Source: Mucilaginibacter endophyticus
GTDB taxonomy: Bacteria > Bacteroidota > Bacteroidia > Sphingobacteriales > Sphingobacteriaceae
NCBI RefSeq assembly: GCF_003351025.1
Contig: NZ_QPCG01000007.1
Location: 1-64,000, forward strand
DNA: 64,000 nt
Reading direction: 5' to 3'
Positions 16,416 to 26,100 of this stretch are shown piece by piece. A model generated the notes under the pieces. That model made no database searches and was not told where the DNA came from. It saw only the letters and a program-made list of their open reading frames with translations. The translations under genes were made by a program, and so were the position numbers. How positions within the stretch are numbered: the first letter of the stretch is position 1; each line of letters starts with the position of its first letter.

Positions 16416-17957
16416 ATGGCTACAGTTTCATTGGGCAGCCCTGCGGGTAAATGGATCATGGTTTCTGCTATACTGGCTTCGGCCATGGCTTTTATTGATG
16501 GTACAGCGCTCAATGTAGTGCTGCCGGCCCTGCAACAAAGCCTTAATGCCAAAGGAGCCGATCTGTTCTGGATCCTGAATGCCTACCTGCTGATGTTAGC
16601 CTCGCTGATTTTAATAGGTGGTTCATTAGGAGATAAGCTGGGGCGCAAAAAGATCTTTATGATTGGGATCTTAATTTTTATAAGCGGTTCGGCGCTTTGT
16701 GGCTTTTCGCCGGGTGTATTTTATCTTATTGTTTTCAGGGTTATACAGGGAATTGGCGGCGCGTTAATGATTCCGGGGAGCCTTTCACTTATTTCATCTT
16801 CTATTGATGCTAAGGAAAGGGGAAAGGCTATTGGTACCTGGTCGGCCATTACAACGGTGGTTACCATGGGCGGACCGGTACTTGGCGGCGCATTGGCCGA
16901 TGCAGGCCTGTGGCGATATATCTTCTTTATCAATGTACCGATTGGAATAGTTGCCCTGCTCATTTTGTGGCGTAAAGTTGCCGAAAGTAAGGACGATCAA
17001 ACAGATCAATCCCTTGATCTCCCTGGCGCTATCTCGATTGCTTTAGGCCTTGCATTGCTTACGTTTGGTTTTTTACGGATGCCCGCAGTTGGTTTCAATA
17101 ACTGGCAGGTTTACGGGGCGTTGAGTATAGGGTTGTTGCTGCTGTTGGGTTTTATTTACATAGAAGGAACAAGTAAACACCCCATGATGCCCCTTACCCT
17201 GTTTAATAATAAAACCTTTAGCGGGATAAATCTGCTTACCTTTTTTCTGTATGCCGGGTTGGGCGGCGGGATGCTGTTTATGTCGTTAAACATGGTGCAG
17301 GTGCAAGGGTATAGTCAACTGCAATCGGGGTTAACGTTTTTACCTTTTACTGTGCTTATGATCTCTATTGCACGTTATGCCGGAGTCATCGCCGATAAAA
17401 AAGGCCCACGTTTATTGCTAATCATTGGTCCGGCACTGGCGGGTACCGGCTTGCTGATGCTATCATTTATCAAGCAAACCGCAGGTCCGTCTGATTACTG
17501 GACAAGTTTCTTCCCGGGGGTGCTTGTTTTTGGCTTTGGTATGTCATTGACGGTAGCGCCGCTTACGGCTACGGTTATGGGTTCGGTGAGCGACCACTTT
17601 TCGGGTACCGCGTCGGGTATTAATAATGCTATGACGCGCATTTCAAATGTCTTTGCCAATGCCATTTTCGGCGCACTTGCAGTTTTGTTTTTTTCTGGCG
17701 CTATGCAGGGCGAGATGAAGAAGCTTTCTCTAAATGATAAAGATAAAAAGGCTGTTATGGAACAATCGGCAAATTTGGGGAATGCGAAAGTACCAGCCAA
17801 TGTTGACGGAGCCAATAAAAAGGCAGTAGAGACTGCCTATCACAACGGATTTATTTCAGCTTATGGCAATATCATGCGTATCTGTGCTGGCTTAGGATTT
17901 TTAGGCGCGCTGATGTCTGTTGTTTTTATAAGGAATAGTGCTATTAAAAAGGAGTGA
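16416..17957 (+). CDS. DHA2 family (EmrB/QacA type) MFS drug exporter
   Basis: Inner-membrane proton-driven efflux pump with about 14 transmembrane helices in 513 residues. MAFIDGTALNVVLPAL is motif D1 of the 14-helix drug exporters, GGSLGDKLGRKK is MFS motif A, and TMGGPVLGGALAD is motif C. The long hydrophilic insertion near the C-terminus (about 430-475, rich in K, N and D) lies before the last helix. There is no adjacent EmrA-like adaptor or TetR regulator, so substrate and control are unknown. The stop codon falls inside the arm of a perfect hairpin. Confidence 0.9.
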   Translation: MATVSLGSPAGKWIMVSAILASAMAFIDGTALNVVLPALQQSLNAKGADLFWILNAYLLMLASLILIGGSLGDKLGRKKIFMIGILIFISGSALCGFSPGVFYLIVFRVIQGIGGALMIPGSLSLISSSIDAKERGKAIGTWSAITTVVTMGGPVLGGALADAGLWRYIFFINVPIGIVALLILWRKVAESKDDQTDQSLDLPGAISIALGLALLTFGFLRMPAVGFNNWQVYGALSIGLLLLLGFIYIEGTSKHPMMPLTLFNNKTFSGINLLTFFLYAGLGGGMLFMSLNMVQVQGYSQLQSGLTFLPFTVLMISIARYAGVIADKKGPRLLLIIGPALAGTGLLMLSFIKQTAGPSDYWTSFFPGVLVFGFGMSLTVAPLTATVMGSVSDHFSGTASGINNAMTRISNVFANAIFGALAVLFFSGAMQGEMKKLSLNDKDKKAVMEQSANLGNAKVPANVDGANKKAVETAYHNGFISAYGNIMRICAGLGFLGALMSVVFIRNSAIKKE

Positions 17958-18035
17958 TTGTCCTAACGGGAGACGCATCACATGCGTCTCCCGTTAGGAC
18001 AATTTGAATACATTGCAGATGCATGTGATGCATCT
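17957..18035. repeat. Two perfect hairpins with three-base loops after the exporter gene
   Basis: The first has 22-base perfect arms (17957-17978 and 17982-18003, inner part GGGAGACGCAT) and a CAC loop; its first base is the last base of the exporter stop codon. The second (18017-18035) has arms AGATGCAT and ATGCATCT with a GTG loop. The loop-proximal GATGCAT/GACGCAT relate the two. The first could end transcription although no T-run follows. Confidence 0.85.
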
Positions 18036-18135
18036 TTACTATACATAAAAAAAATCGATAAAAATTTCAGATTGACGTTGCAACCATTTGTTTATGAATA
18101 TCGTCTACCCTGTAAATCCATCTAAAAATATTGTT

Positions 18136-18717
18136 ATGCTAAATCTTATATCACCCCGAAATTTTGTAAAATTACTTGCCGTTTGCTTTTTATCTTTTGT
18201 TGCCGTCGGCGTATTTGCGCAGGATAAAACCAAAACAATAGGTAATAAGCTGCGAACCGGCTCGTCCAATACTTCTTTCGATGCTGTTAAAGGCAGACAA
18301 GTTGGCATTGAAATGAATGCAGGTAAAAACCCCGTTCAATTATTGAAACTAAGTTTTCATACCCAAAACCGTTCAAACGATAGCATCCCATTTAAAGTGA
18401 ATGTTTACCAAATGGCCGGAAAACTTCCAAATGAAGCTAATTTGGTTAAAGACGAAATAAAAGGCTATATCAAAAAATATAACAATCAGGATAATCACCA
18501 GCTAATTACAGTAGATCTATCGTCATATAATGTTAAGGTAGCCGGAGATATTGTAGTTTCTATTGAGTTTTTAGCAACTAAAACCGGTTCAAATATTGGT
18601 TTTGCCTGTGGCTTGTTTAACGGTGGTACTTTTCATAAAGATACCGAAACCGAGCCTTGGAAAAAGATCCCGGTTGTAGGTGTTGATTTTAATGTTTTGG
18701 TAAAAAAACTGAAGTAG
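18136..18717 (+). CDS. Secreted protein of unknown function
   Basis: A 193-residue protein predicted to be exported. I use the ATG at 18136, which gives MLNLISPRNFVKLLAVCFLSFVAVGVFAQ, a clear signal peptide; starts at 18088 or 18094 would place 14-16 extra residues before it. The mature part is beta-rich (QLLKLSFHTQ, FKVNVYQMAG, ITVDLSSYNVKVAGDIVVSIEFL) and looks like a beta-sandwich. Similar stretches occur at the C-terminus of some carboxypeptidase-regulatory-like Bacteroidota proteins, but I do not recognise a named family. Alone between two repeat-filled gaps. Confidence 0.65.
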   Translation: MLNLISPRNFVKLLAVCFLSFVAVGVFAQDKTKTIGNKLRTGSSNTSFDAVKGRQVGIEMNAGKNPVQLLKLSFHTQNRSNDSIPFKVNVYQMAGKLPNEANLVKDEIKGYIKKYNNQDNHQLITVDLSSYNVKVAGDIVVSIEFLATKTGSNIGFACGLFNGGTFHKDTETEPWKKIPVVGVDFNVLVKKLK

Positions 18718-18718
18718 T

Positions 18719-18752
18719 CACCCCCTCTAAATCTCCCCTTTGGGGAGGCTTA
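18719..18752. repeat. CCCCT/AGGGG-type short repeat
   Basis: CACCCCCTCTAAATCTCCCC followed by TTTGGGGAGG, a short palindromic unit of the C-rich kind also seen at 26215-26275, 26731-26792 and 45257-45350. It directly follows the stop codon of the secreted protein gene. Confidence 0.5.
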
Positions 18753-18822
18753 ATGAATAATAACGACGAGCAAAAGATTTTTCGTATTGAACTATAAAGT
18801 CCCAATATCTGGTAGATCCAAA

Positions 18823-18981
18823 TTCCCCGTAGGGGATACCTGTTTGTAGCAATAACATTCATGATTTTTTTTGCGCCGTAGGTGCTACCATTTCGGATAT
18901 GCTATTGTTAAAGGGTAGCACCTACGGCGCAAAAGTATCCACCAATTATTTTGCTACAAACAGGTAGCGCCTAACGGTGCA
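18823..18981. repeat. Nested inverted-repeat element, copy B
   Basis: Same design as 2981-3141. Inner arms GCGCCGTAGGTGCTACC (18873-18889) and its exact complement (18914-18930) flank a 24-base loop. Outer arms share TACCTGTTTGTAGCAA (18837-18852) with a perfect complement at 18951-18966. Placed between convergent genes in a 304-base gap. Arms are conserved with copy A while the loops differ, which implies selection or recent spread for the paired parts. Confidence 0.87.
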
Positions 18982-19021
18982 TACTGGCATAATAACGTCG
19001 TAGCTTTTGCAAGAATTATCT

Positions 19022-19792
19022 TTATTCAAACAACTCTTGTTCATCGGTATAATACGTTTTCCTCGATGCTTCGTTAATCAATATTGCCGCGCCGGTTGGA
19101 CTGTGCTTTTTCTTTGAATTATGGATGTTCATGAAATCACGCACTTCGCCGTTAATAATATCGGGGTTTGATTTCAGGATACTTTTTTCCGCGTCTTCAA
19201 GTACCGATCTTATGGCTTGCACCAGGTCTTTCAGTTTTGCTTCCGGTATTTTACTGCTTACCGAAAACGGCGAAATGCCGGCATGCCATAAAATTTCATC
19301 AGCGTATGCGTTACCAATGCCGCGCAAAATCTTTTGATCAAGCAAAACTGTTTTGATATTGGTTTTTGTTTTTGCGAGGCGTTTTTTCAGGTATTCAACA
19401 TCTGCCTCAAGGGCATCGGGTACATCTTTTTTTTCAGGGTTAAGGGTTGGGGCCGCAATCCCCTGGAAATCGGTTAACGTTAATCCACTGTCATCGTCAA
19501 AGTACAGTTCAATGATACTGTATTTGTTTTCGTTTTTTGTATCAAACAAAAACAGCTTGCCGTGCAGCATCAGATGTAAACCGAGCACATCACCTTTACT
19601 AAATTTAATGTGCAGTTCTTTACCTTCACGGTAAACTTTATCAAGTTTTTGTCCGCTTAAAACTTCATCCAGTTCATGTGCGCTAACATTTAGCTTTTTA
19701 GCGTTTGGGACTTCTATCTTTTTTACGGTTTTTCCTGCAAGCTTCTTTTGCAGATTATGGCTAAAAGCCTGAAGGTCGGGTAATTCGGGCAT
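19022..19792 (-). CDS. Fpg/Nei family DNA glycosylase with a zinc-less finger
   Basis: Base-excision repair glycosylase/AP lyase. The N-terminus MPELPD carries the catalytic Pro2 and Glu3; K58 in YREGKEL matches the Fpg phosphate-contact lysine; GIGNAYADEILWHAGISP is the helix-two-turn-helix with the conserved Asn. The C-terminal zinc finger has lost all four cysteines: the end reads HSPTGAAILINEASRKTYYTDEQELF, keeping the hairpin with the R-K-T turn. Zinc-less fingers are known in NEIL1, plant Fpg and some viral Nei enzymes, so activity is still likely. It lies 44 bases after an AlkZ-like gene in the same direction. Substrate (oxidised purine or pyrimidine) not determined. Confidence 0.87.
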   Translation of the reverse strand: MPELPDLQAFSHNLQKKLAGKTVKKIEVPNAKKLNVSAHELDEVLSGQKLDKVYREGKELHIKFSKGDVLGLHLMLHGKLFLFDTKNENKYSIIELYFDDDSGLTLTDFQGIAAPTLNPEKKDVPDALEADVEYLKKRLAKTKTNIKTVLLDQKILRGIGNAYADEILWHAGISPFSVSSKIPEAKLKDLVQAIRSVLEDAEKSILKSNPDIINGEVRDFMNIHNSKKKHSPTGAAILINEASRKTYYTDEQELFE

Positions 19793-19836
19793 GGTGTGTA
19801 TTTTTATAGGTAATTTATGCTGGTTATTAATGTTTG

Positions 19837-20895
19837 TTATCGCGATAGTCCGTTAAACTTTTTAAAGCGATGTGCTGCCGTTTCAATAGCGTCGTTTTGC
19901 GATTTTGTGAGTTGAGCAAACGGTTTTAACTCAATATCGATAGCTTTTTTGCCAATGCTCCGGCCCCAGTTGCCCAGTACCTGGTTATTGACCATAATGG
20001 TTGGGAAAAAGGTAATCGCACCCATTTTATCCCGGAATTTAGCAGGTACCATGGCATCCCGGTTTTTATAGGAAATAAGTAATTCATCATACACGGGTAA
20101 CAGGTACGCGCCTGATTTTTTTACTTTACTTAGATCAACGTCAGCACCCATCCAATAATTTATTCCCTCAACCGTAATGCCGTTCAGCTGTTGTTCGTTT
20201 ATTTCAATGCCTGCTTTGGCATCTGCAACGGTTAATCCGCTCCAATGCACAAAATCATTTATGGTAGCGGGGCCATGGCTTGTAAAATAACGAAGAACAA
20301 GCCGGGCCACTGCCTCGTCCCGATCAATGACCGGTGTCATGGGCGCACGTTCGTCAAGCAGGGTATAGGTAAATTGTTTGCCTTGCCTGGCGCCACTGCA
20401 AATCAATTGCTCCAATTCAGCTTTCATTAATATTATAGTAAGCCTCAAATCGTCTGTAACTATGTTGGCTTCATTAAGAGCTTTAACAATTTCCGCACGG
20501 GGTAACTGTTTGCCGCCCTGCATCGCTTTTGTAAGCACATCAAAGCTTTTATTAAAAATTACATCGGTAACTTCCTGCTTCTTATACATGGTGGCGTTGC
20601 CTGCGTTAATCCTAGGCGCGGTAAGGCTGAGCATCCAGCGTATATCCCGCGGTAATACAAAATGCCAGGTTGGCCTTAATATATGCGTTCTTAAAATTGT
20701 GCCGGTAGTCATGGCTTTTTCTACAGATTTATCCGCGGGCGATAACATCCGTAAACCAATTGCCCATTTGGCATAAGCATATTCCTGGGCCTGCATAGGG
20801 CCCATATAGCCTATTACCTCTTCGGGTTTCTTAAACTTATTTTGATTAAGGCGCTGGTTATAAGCCCGCAGATTAGCTATGTCAAGATTAGTCAT
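19837..20895 (-). CDS. AlkZ/YcaQ-like winged-helix DNA glycosylase (HTH_42 family)
   Basis: A 352-residue protein of the HTH_42/AlkZ superfamily, whose studied members remove bulky alkylated bases and open interstrand crosslinks. The catalytic QxQ motif is present as Q35-A36-Q37 in GPMQAQEYAYAKWAIGLR, at nearly the position of the Q37/Q39 pair in Streptomyces AlkZ. LRPTWHFVLPRDIRWML and SHGPATINDFVHWSGLT are the recognised family blocks, and LLPVYDELLISYKNR is near the C-terminus. It precedes the Fpg-like gene, giving a two-gene DNA repair unit. Which lesion it handles is unknown. Confidence 0.82.
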   Translation of the reverse strand: MTNLDIANLRAYNQRLNQNKFKKPEEVIGYMGPMQAQEYAYAKWAIGLRMLSPADKSVEKAMTTGTILRTHILRPTWHFVLPRDIRWMLSLTAPRINAGNATMYKKQEVTDVIFNKSFDVLTKAMQGGKQLPRAEIVKALNEANIVTDDLRLTIILMKAELEQLICSGARQGKQFTYTLLDERAPMTPVIDRDEAVARLVLRYFTSHGPATINDFVHWSGLTVADAKAGIEINEQQLNGITVEGINYWMGADVDLSKVKKSGAYLLPVYDELLISYKNRDAMVPAKFRDKMGAITFFPTIMVNNQVLGNWGRSIGKKAIDIELKPFAQLTKSQNDAIETAAHRFKKFNGLSR

Positions 20896-20979
20896 GTATA
20901 TCTATTAAAAATGCTATTCAAAATAAATATATGTTTATGACAACGGTTTGTCAGCAGGAAAAATGATTTAATTTGAAAA

Positions 20980-21123
20980 ATGAACAGGATAGGGTTTGAT
21001 TTTTTCTTCGGGGGATTTGTACTTGGTATTGTTATCGGCTTGCTTTTACACAATATCGAGGTAGGGATAGCGATAGGTGTAATATTGGGTTGCTTATTAG
21101 GCCTGAGAAAGAAAAGAAAATGA
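20980..21123 (+). CDS. Small glycine-rich membrane peptide (47 aa)
   Basis: A short reading frame, MNRIGFDFFFGGFVLG..., ending LRKKRK then TGA, with two glycine-spaced hydrophobic stretches around residues 7-24 and 27-43 separated by HNIE. It has an ATG, a basic C-terminal tail, and is followed 7 bases later by a strong terminator. The spaced GG/GxxxG pattern resembles small membrane proteins that pack as helical hairpins. No family recognised; expression is inferred. Confidence 0.5.
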   Translation: MNRIGFDFFFGGFVLGIVIGLLLHNIEVGIAIGVILGCLLGLRKKRK

Positions 21124-21129
21124 TAAAAG

Positions 21130-21167
21130 AAAAGCCTTACAAAGTTTCTGCACGTTGTAAGGCTTTT
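21130..21167. terminator. Bidirectional terminator between the small ORF and the RemB-like gene
   Basis: AAAAGCCTTACAA (21130-21142) pairs with TTGTAAGGCTTTT (21155-21167) around a 12-base loop. It has T-rich ends on both strands and lies between convergent genes. Confidence 0.8.
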
Positions 21168-21175
21168 AAGTTTGA

Positions 21176-22804
21176 TTAAAAATCGTGATATAAATTCCTG
21201 AACGAACTTCTTAGTCCTAATGTGATCAGCGTGTTCTTTGAATCTTTCAGATCATTTTTTTCCTGGCGATATAGTGCGCCAAGCTCAACACGTAAATTAT
21301 ATTTGGGGTTCAGGATATAGGCAACTGTGCCTTCGCCATAGTAAAGTTGTGTACTTATACCCTGGCCAATGGTTGTGGTAGTATTTGCCGAAGGTATAAA
21401 TGGTTTGGTAATAATTTTACCGTTATTGTCTGTTTTTGTAGGATCGAGGCCGTACTTGGCATAATTAACCTGACCCTGAAAATCAAAACGTCCGACAGAA
21501 TAATTTAGGATACCTAAAAACTCTCTGAAGTTTGCGCCGTAGGGGTGGGCCAAAGGATCGCTATAAAAAGAGTAGCTGCTTATAGGCTGTTGACTGCTAT
21601 AAGTATATGGTTTAACGGTATTGTACTCAAATAAATAGTTTAATCTTTTAACCTTGAAGATATCTGCCCCGCGAATACCTAACTGCCATCCATTGGTATT
21701 ATCGGTACTGTTGCCCGAAAAGAAATCGCTGCCCTTGAACCTGTCAAACATGATCTGCCCGTATAAAGCGGCTTTATCAAAGATTTTGTATTTGGCGTTG
21801 AAACCTAAATAAACGTTGTCTTTTTGGTAACCACCAGGGCCTAAGGAACTGGCAAATAAAATAGGGTTTACAAAATTGGCATCAAATCCAGCCCGTTTTC
21901 CCTGATCATCGGCCTCTGGCGTTATCAGGGCATTAAACATACCAAAAGAGGCCCGTTTGGTTATGTTCCAGTCAATATAGTGGAATAAGGCCCACTTGCG
22001 ACGGTTACCCCCAAAATAATCAAATTTAGGAGCTACAGAATTAAGATCTTCAATGTAAGCCCAAGCCGCCATATAGCGTACCGGGCCAAGATCAGCTGTA
22101 ACCCTTAGCAATGGCATGTTGGCCGCAAAGTCTGAAAGCAGCACAGAACGGTAGCCATCGCCGATAAACATTTTATCCTCGCCTAAAGTAATATTCAGTT
22201 TGGGAGTTATCGAGTATGAGAGAATTGCCGTTACGTACGACCAATCCTGTGAGTTTCGTGGCTGGCCGGTGTATTTTCTGGCATAGGCCTGGCCAGGTAT
22301 AAAACCGTTGGTGTTTACATAGTTGTTGTAATAAGATGCAAACTTGGCCGAGTTTTCAAAACCGCTGGTGTAAAATGAAAACTTATTTCCAACCGTGCCA
22401 CCTATTTGATAACCTCGTACATTTAAATTAGTTGTAGTGCTATTTGTAAAATCCCTGCCGGCCTGTACATCGGTAATGTAATCAGCGTAAAAGGTATATT
22501 CTTTAGCTTTTACATCAAAAAGGTGTTCATTAAACAATTTGCGTCCGCCCCAGGTTTTACGATCTTTAACACCAACGTTCATCACAGAATCATAAGTGCG
22601 CAGAATAGTACTGTCAATCAAAAACGGGCGTAAGGAAGTATGTACCGAGTTTTTTACAGAATAAATATCCGAATTGAATTTTTGATACAACTGGTATGAA
22701 TTAGGTAAATAAACTGATTGTGCATTGGCTAACTGCGATATAAATAAGGCAGTTACGGCTATTATAATTGTTTTTCGAAAGTTTACAGAGTAGAGGTTTT
22801 GCAT
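21176..22804 (-). CDS. RemB/Wzi-like outer-membrane beta-barrel protein
   Basis: A 542-residue protein with a signal peptide (about 1-28, ending ANAQ) followed by repeated amphipathic beta strands typical of an outer-membrane barrel. Blocks such as LGEDKMFIGDGYRSVLLSDFA and FDANFVNPILFASSLGPGG match the capsule-assembly Wzi fold, and the overall sequence resembles the Bacteroidota gliding-motility protein RemB. Function is therefore surface polysaccharide handling or gliding; the sequence does not choose between them. The last residue is Phe, as usual for barrel insertion. No other gliding genes are near. Confidence 0.75.
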   Translation of the reverse strand: MQNLYSVNFRKTIIIAVTALFISQLANAQSVYLPNSYQLYQKFNSDIYSVKNSVHTSLRPFLIDSTILRTYDSVMNVGVKDRKTWGGRKLFNEHLFDVKAKEYTFYADYITDVQAGRDFTNSTTTNLNVRGYQIGGTVGNKFSFYTSGFENSAKFASYYNNYVNTNGFIPGQAYARKYTGQPRNSQDWSYVTAILSYSITPKLNITLGEDKMFIGDGYRSVLLSDFAANMPLLRVTADLGPVRYMAAWAYIEDLNSVAPKFDYFGGNRRKWALFHYIDWNITKRASFGMFNALITPEADDQGKRAGFDANFVNPILFASSLGPGGYQKDNVYLGFNAKYKIFDKAALYGQIMFDRFKGSDFFSGNSTDNTNGWQLGIRGADIFKVKRLNYLFEYNTVKPYTYSSQQPISSYSFYSDPLAHPYGANFREFLGILNYSVGRFDFQGQVNYAKYGLDPTKTDNNGKIITKPFIPSANTTTTIGQGISTQLYYGEGTVAYILNPKYNLRVELGALYRQEKNDLKDSKNTLITLGLRSSFRNLYHDF

Positions 22805-23126
22805 TACAACAAAATAAGTATTAATTGTTCTAAGATAAAAATTTCATTCATAAATAAGGGTATATACATAAATGGGCCTCTGGTTGTTTCTCTACAGGGG
22901 CGAAATATGAAAGCCCATTAAATAGATTGATCACCATGAAAGTTTATGTATCGAAAATACTTTATTGCATACCTGCAGATTTAAATCTGTGGTAAAATTT
23001 TGCTTAACTACAATGCTTCAAAAAGTTAATTAGTGTTAAATTTTGTCACGCGGAGGTGTTTTTTTTTAATAAGTTATAAAAATCATGATATTTGCCGCGC
23101 TATTAAATCAATTGATACATTATTAA
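22805..23126. other. Gap of 322 bases between divergent genes
   Basis: No gene seen. It must hold the promoters of the divergent barrel and DUF2723 genes. A GATATTTG at 23087-23094 resembles the Bacteroidota -10 element and would give a leader of about 26 bases for the DUF2723 gene, but no matching upstream TTG was found. AATGGGC at 22871 and GCCCATT at 22913 could pair with a long loop. Confidence 0.35.
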
Positions 23127-26100
23127 ATGCAGTACAAAAAAATCAATAACCTGTTAGGTTGGCTTTGTTTTGTTATAGCCTCAATAACCTATATTTTAAC
23201 ATTAGAGCCATCTGTAAGCTTTTGGGATTGCGGCGAATTTATTTCATGTGCCTACCGTTTACAGGTAGCCCACCAGCCTGGTTACCCGGTTTTTGCCATG
23301 ATAGGCAAAGTTTTGTCGCTGTTGTCATTTGGTGATAATACTAAGGTGCCATTTTTTACCAATATGGGTTCGGCTTTGGCCAGTGGCGCAACCATCATGT
23401 TTTTATTTTGGACAATCACCGCATTTGCCAAAAAACTCATGGTTGAAAAACGCGATGAAGCTATTGACGGCTATAAACTATATGTGATCATGGGTGCAGG
23501 CCTTGTTGGCGCATTAGGCTTCACTTATACCGATACGTTTTGGTTTTCGGCTGTTGAAACCATTGTATTCGCCTTATCTTCACTATGTACTGCAATAGTG
23601 TTTTGGGCAATCCTTAAATGGGACGAACATGCTGATGAACCAGGTGCCGATAAGTGGATTGTTTTTATAGCTTATGTTATTGGTTTATCTATTGGTATCC
23701 ACCTGCTTAACTTATTGACAATCCCTGCCATCGCAATGGTTTATCATTTTCGCAGGAGCAAAAAAGTTACTACCGGTAACGCAATAATTGCTTTCCTGGT
23801 GGGTATAGTAATCTTAGGTTTGGTTCAATACGGCATCAGGGGATATACTATCAAATTTGCCGCTTATTTCGATCTGTTTTTTGTTAACTCATTAGGGATG
23901 GGTTTTGGCAGTGGTGCTTTCTTCTTTATCCTGTTGATAGTTGTCGCATTGGTAATAGGTATTATCTACAGTATCCGCAAAAAGAAACCTGTGCTAAACC
24001 TCGCATTGCTATGCGTAGCATTTATTTATTTTGGTTACGGTTCATTCGCTTATATTCCTATTCGCGCTACCGCTAATACCAATTTAAATAACTCGCACCC
24101 CGATAACGCTTTTACGCTTTACGGCTACCTTAACCGTATTCAGTACGGCGAAGTTCCTTTACTAACCGGTCCTATGTATGACTCCCAGGTTACCGACCAA
24201 AAACAGGGGAGTATCATCTATCGTAAAGGTAAAACCCAATATGAAAACGCCGGCCGTAAAACCGACTATGTTTATGACCATACCACCGCCTTACCGCGTA
24301 TGTACAGCACAGACCCTAACGACGTGCAGTTTTACAAGCAATGGCTTCGTATCCCTGAAGGGCAGGCGCCAACTATGGGCGACAACCTGAAATGGATGTT
24401 TAGCTGGCAAATGTACCAGATGTACTGGCGTTACTTTTTCTGGAACTTTGTTGGCCGTTATAATGATGCCGACGGACAAACCAGCACCGAGGGCATAGAC
24501 GGTAACTGGACTACCGGTTTATTTGACGGCAGCAAGCATTTGCCAAAATCAGTAACCGCGGCTACTACATATACTCCGTTATATGCCCTGCCGCTAATAA
24601 TTGGTTTAATAGGTTTGTTTTTCCATGTTAACCGCCGCAGTAAGGATGCATTAATTGTTGGTTTGTTATTTTTCTTTACCGGTTTGGCAATTGTATTATA
24701 CGTAAACCAGGCATCTGTTCAGCCGCGTGAGCGTGATTACTCTTACGTAGGTTCGTTTTATGCCTTTGCTATATGGATAGGGCTTGGCGTTATTGCCATA
24801 GCTGAATTTGCCCGCAAATATATCGATGCTAAAATCGCGGCTATTGGTTCAACAGTAATTGGGTTATTGATTTGCCCGGTACTTTTGGCTGCCAAAGAAT
24901 GGAAAGATCATGACCGTTCAACCAAAATGACACCGCATGATATGGCTTACAACTACCTTATCTCATGCCCGCCAAATGCCATTCTGTTTACTTATGGCGA
25001 TAATGATACTTACTCATTGTGGTACGATCAGGAGGTTGAAGGCATCCGTCCGGATGTACGCATTGTAAACCTGAGCTTGTTTACCGGCGACTGGTACATT
25101 CGCCAGATGCAAAAGAAAATGAACGATTCGGAGCCGTTGCCTATCACCATGCCGTACGATAAGTACAAAGAAGGGGTGAGGGATGTTATTTATTTCAACG
25201 ACCAGAAATTGCCTGGCTCCCAGGAGATCAAAGAAGTGTTTGATTTTATTACCTCTGACGATAAAGCTACCCAGGTACAATATCAAAGCGGCGATTATGG
25301 CAATTATCTGCCAACTAAAAATCTTAAGCTTACCATTAACCCGGATGAGGTTATTGCTAACGGCGTTGTAAAAGCTGATCAAAAAGATAAGCTTGCACCT
25401 GCTATGGAATGGAAGTACACATCAAACTATGTAACCAAAGAGAATTTGGCCATGTTTGATATTTTGGCGCACAACCACTGGAAACGCCCAATCTGCTTTA
25501 CTACTACCATTGGTAATGAGAACCTGATCGGTTTGCAGCCATACCTATATAAAGAGGGCTTTACTTACCACCTGATTCCGTTTAAACCGGATACCGCTTT
25601 ACATGATCAGTTGAGCAAAACCAATACCGATGTAATGTTTGATAACGTAATGAACAAGTTTAAATTTGGCAAATTCAAAACTGCCAAATATCTTGACCAC
25701 GAATCAACCTCGATGTTTTACCCGGTAATGGTAACTACTTTCCTTGATCTGGCTCAAAACCTTGTTCAGGAAGGTAAAAATGATAAAGCCCTGAAAGTTG
25801 TTCAGAAATATGATGCCGAGCTTCCTGATCTTTATCCATATGTAGATGTTGCCGGTCGTAAGTTGTACTTAACCCAGTTGGCTTATCAGCTTCATGATGT
25901 AGTATTAGGAAACAAACTGGCTACCAATATTGATAATTACCTTGCCGATCAGCTGGATTACAACGCTTACCTGCTTACACAGGATATTAACAGCATTAAC
26001 GGTAGAGATGTGCAGATAGGTATGCAGGTGCTGAATGGCTTGGTACAGTTTACCAAGGATAACCATCAAACTGCCCTTGCTACCAAATTTGAAAACCAGT

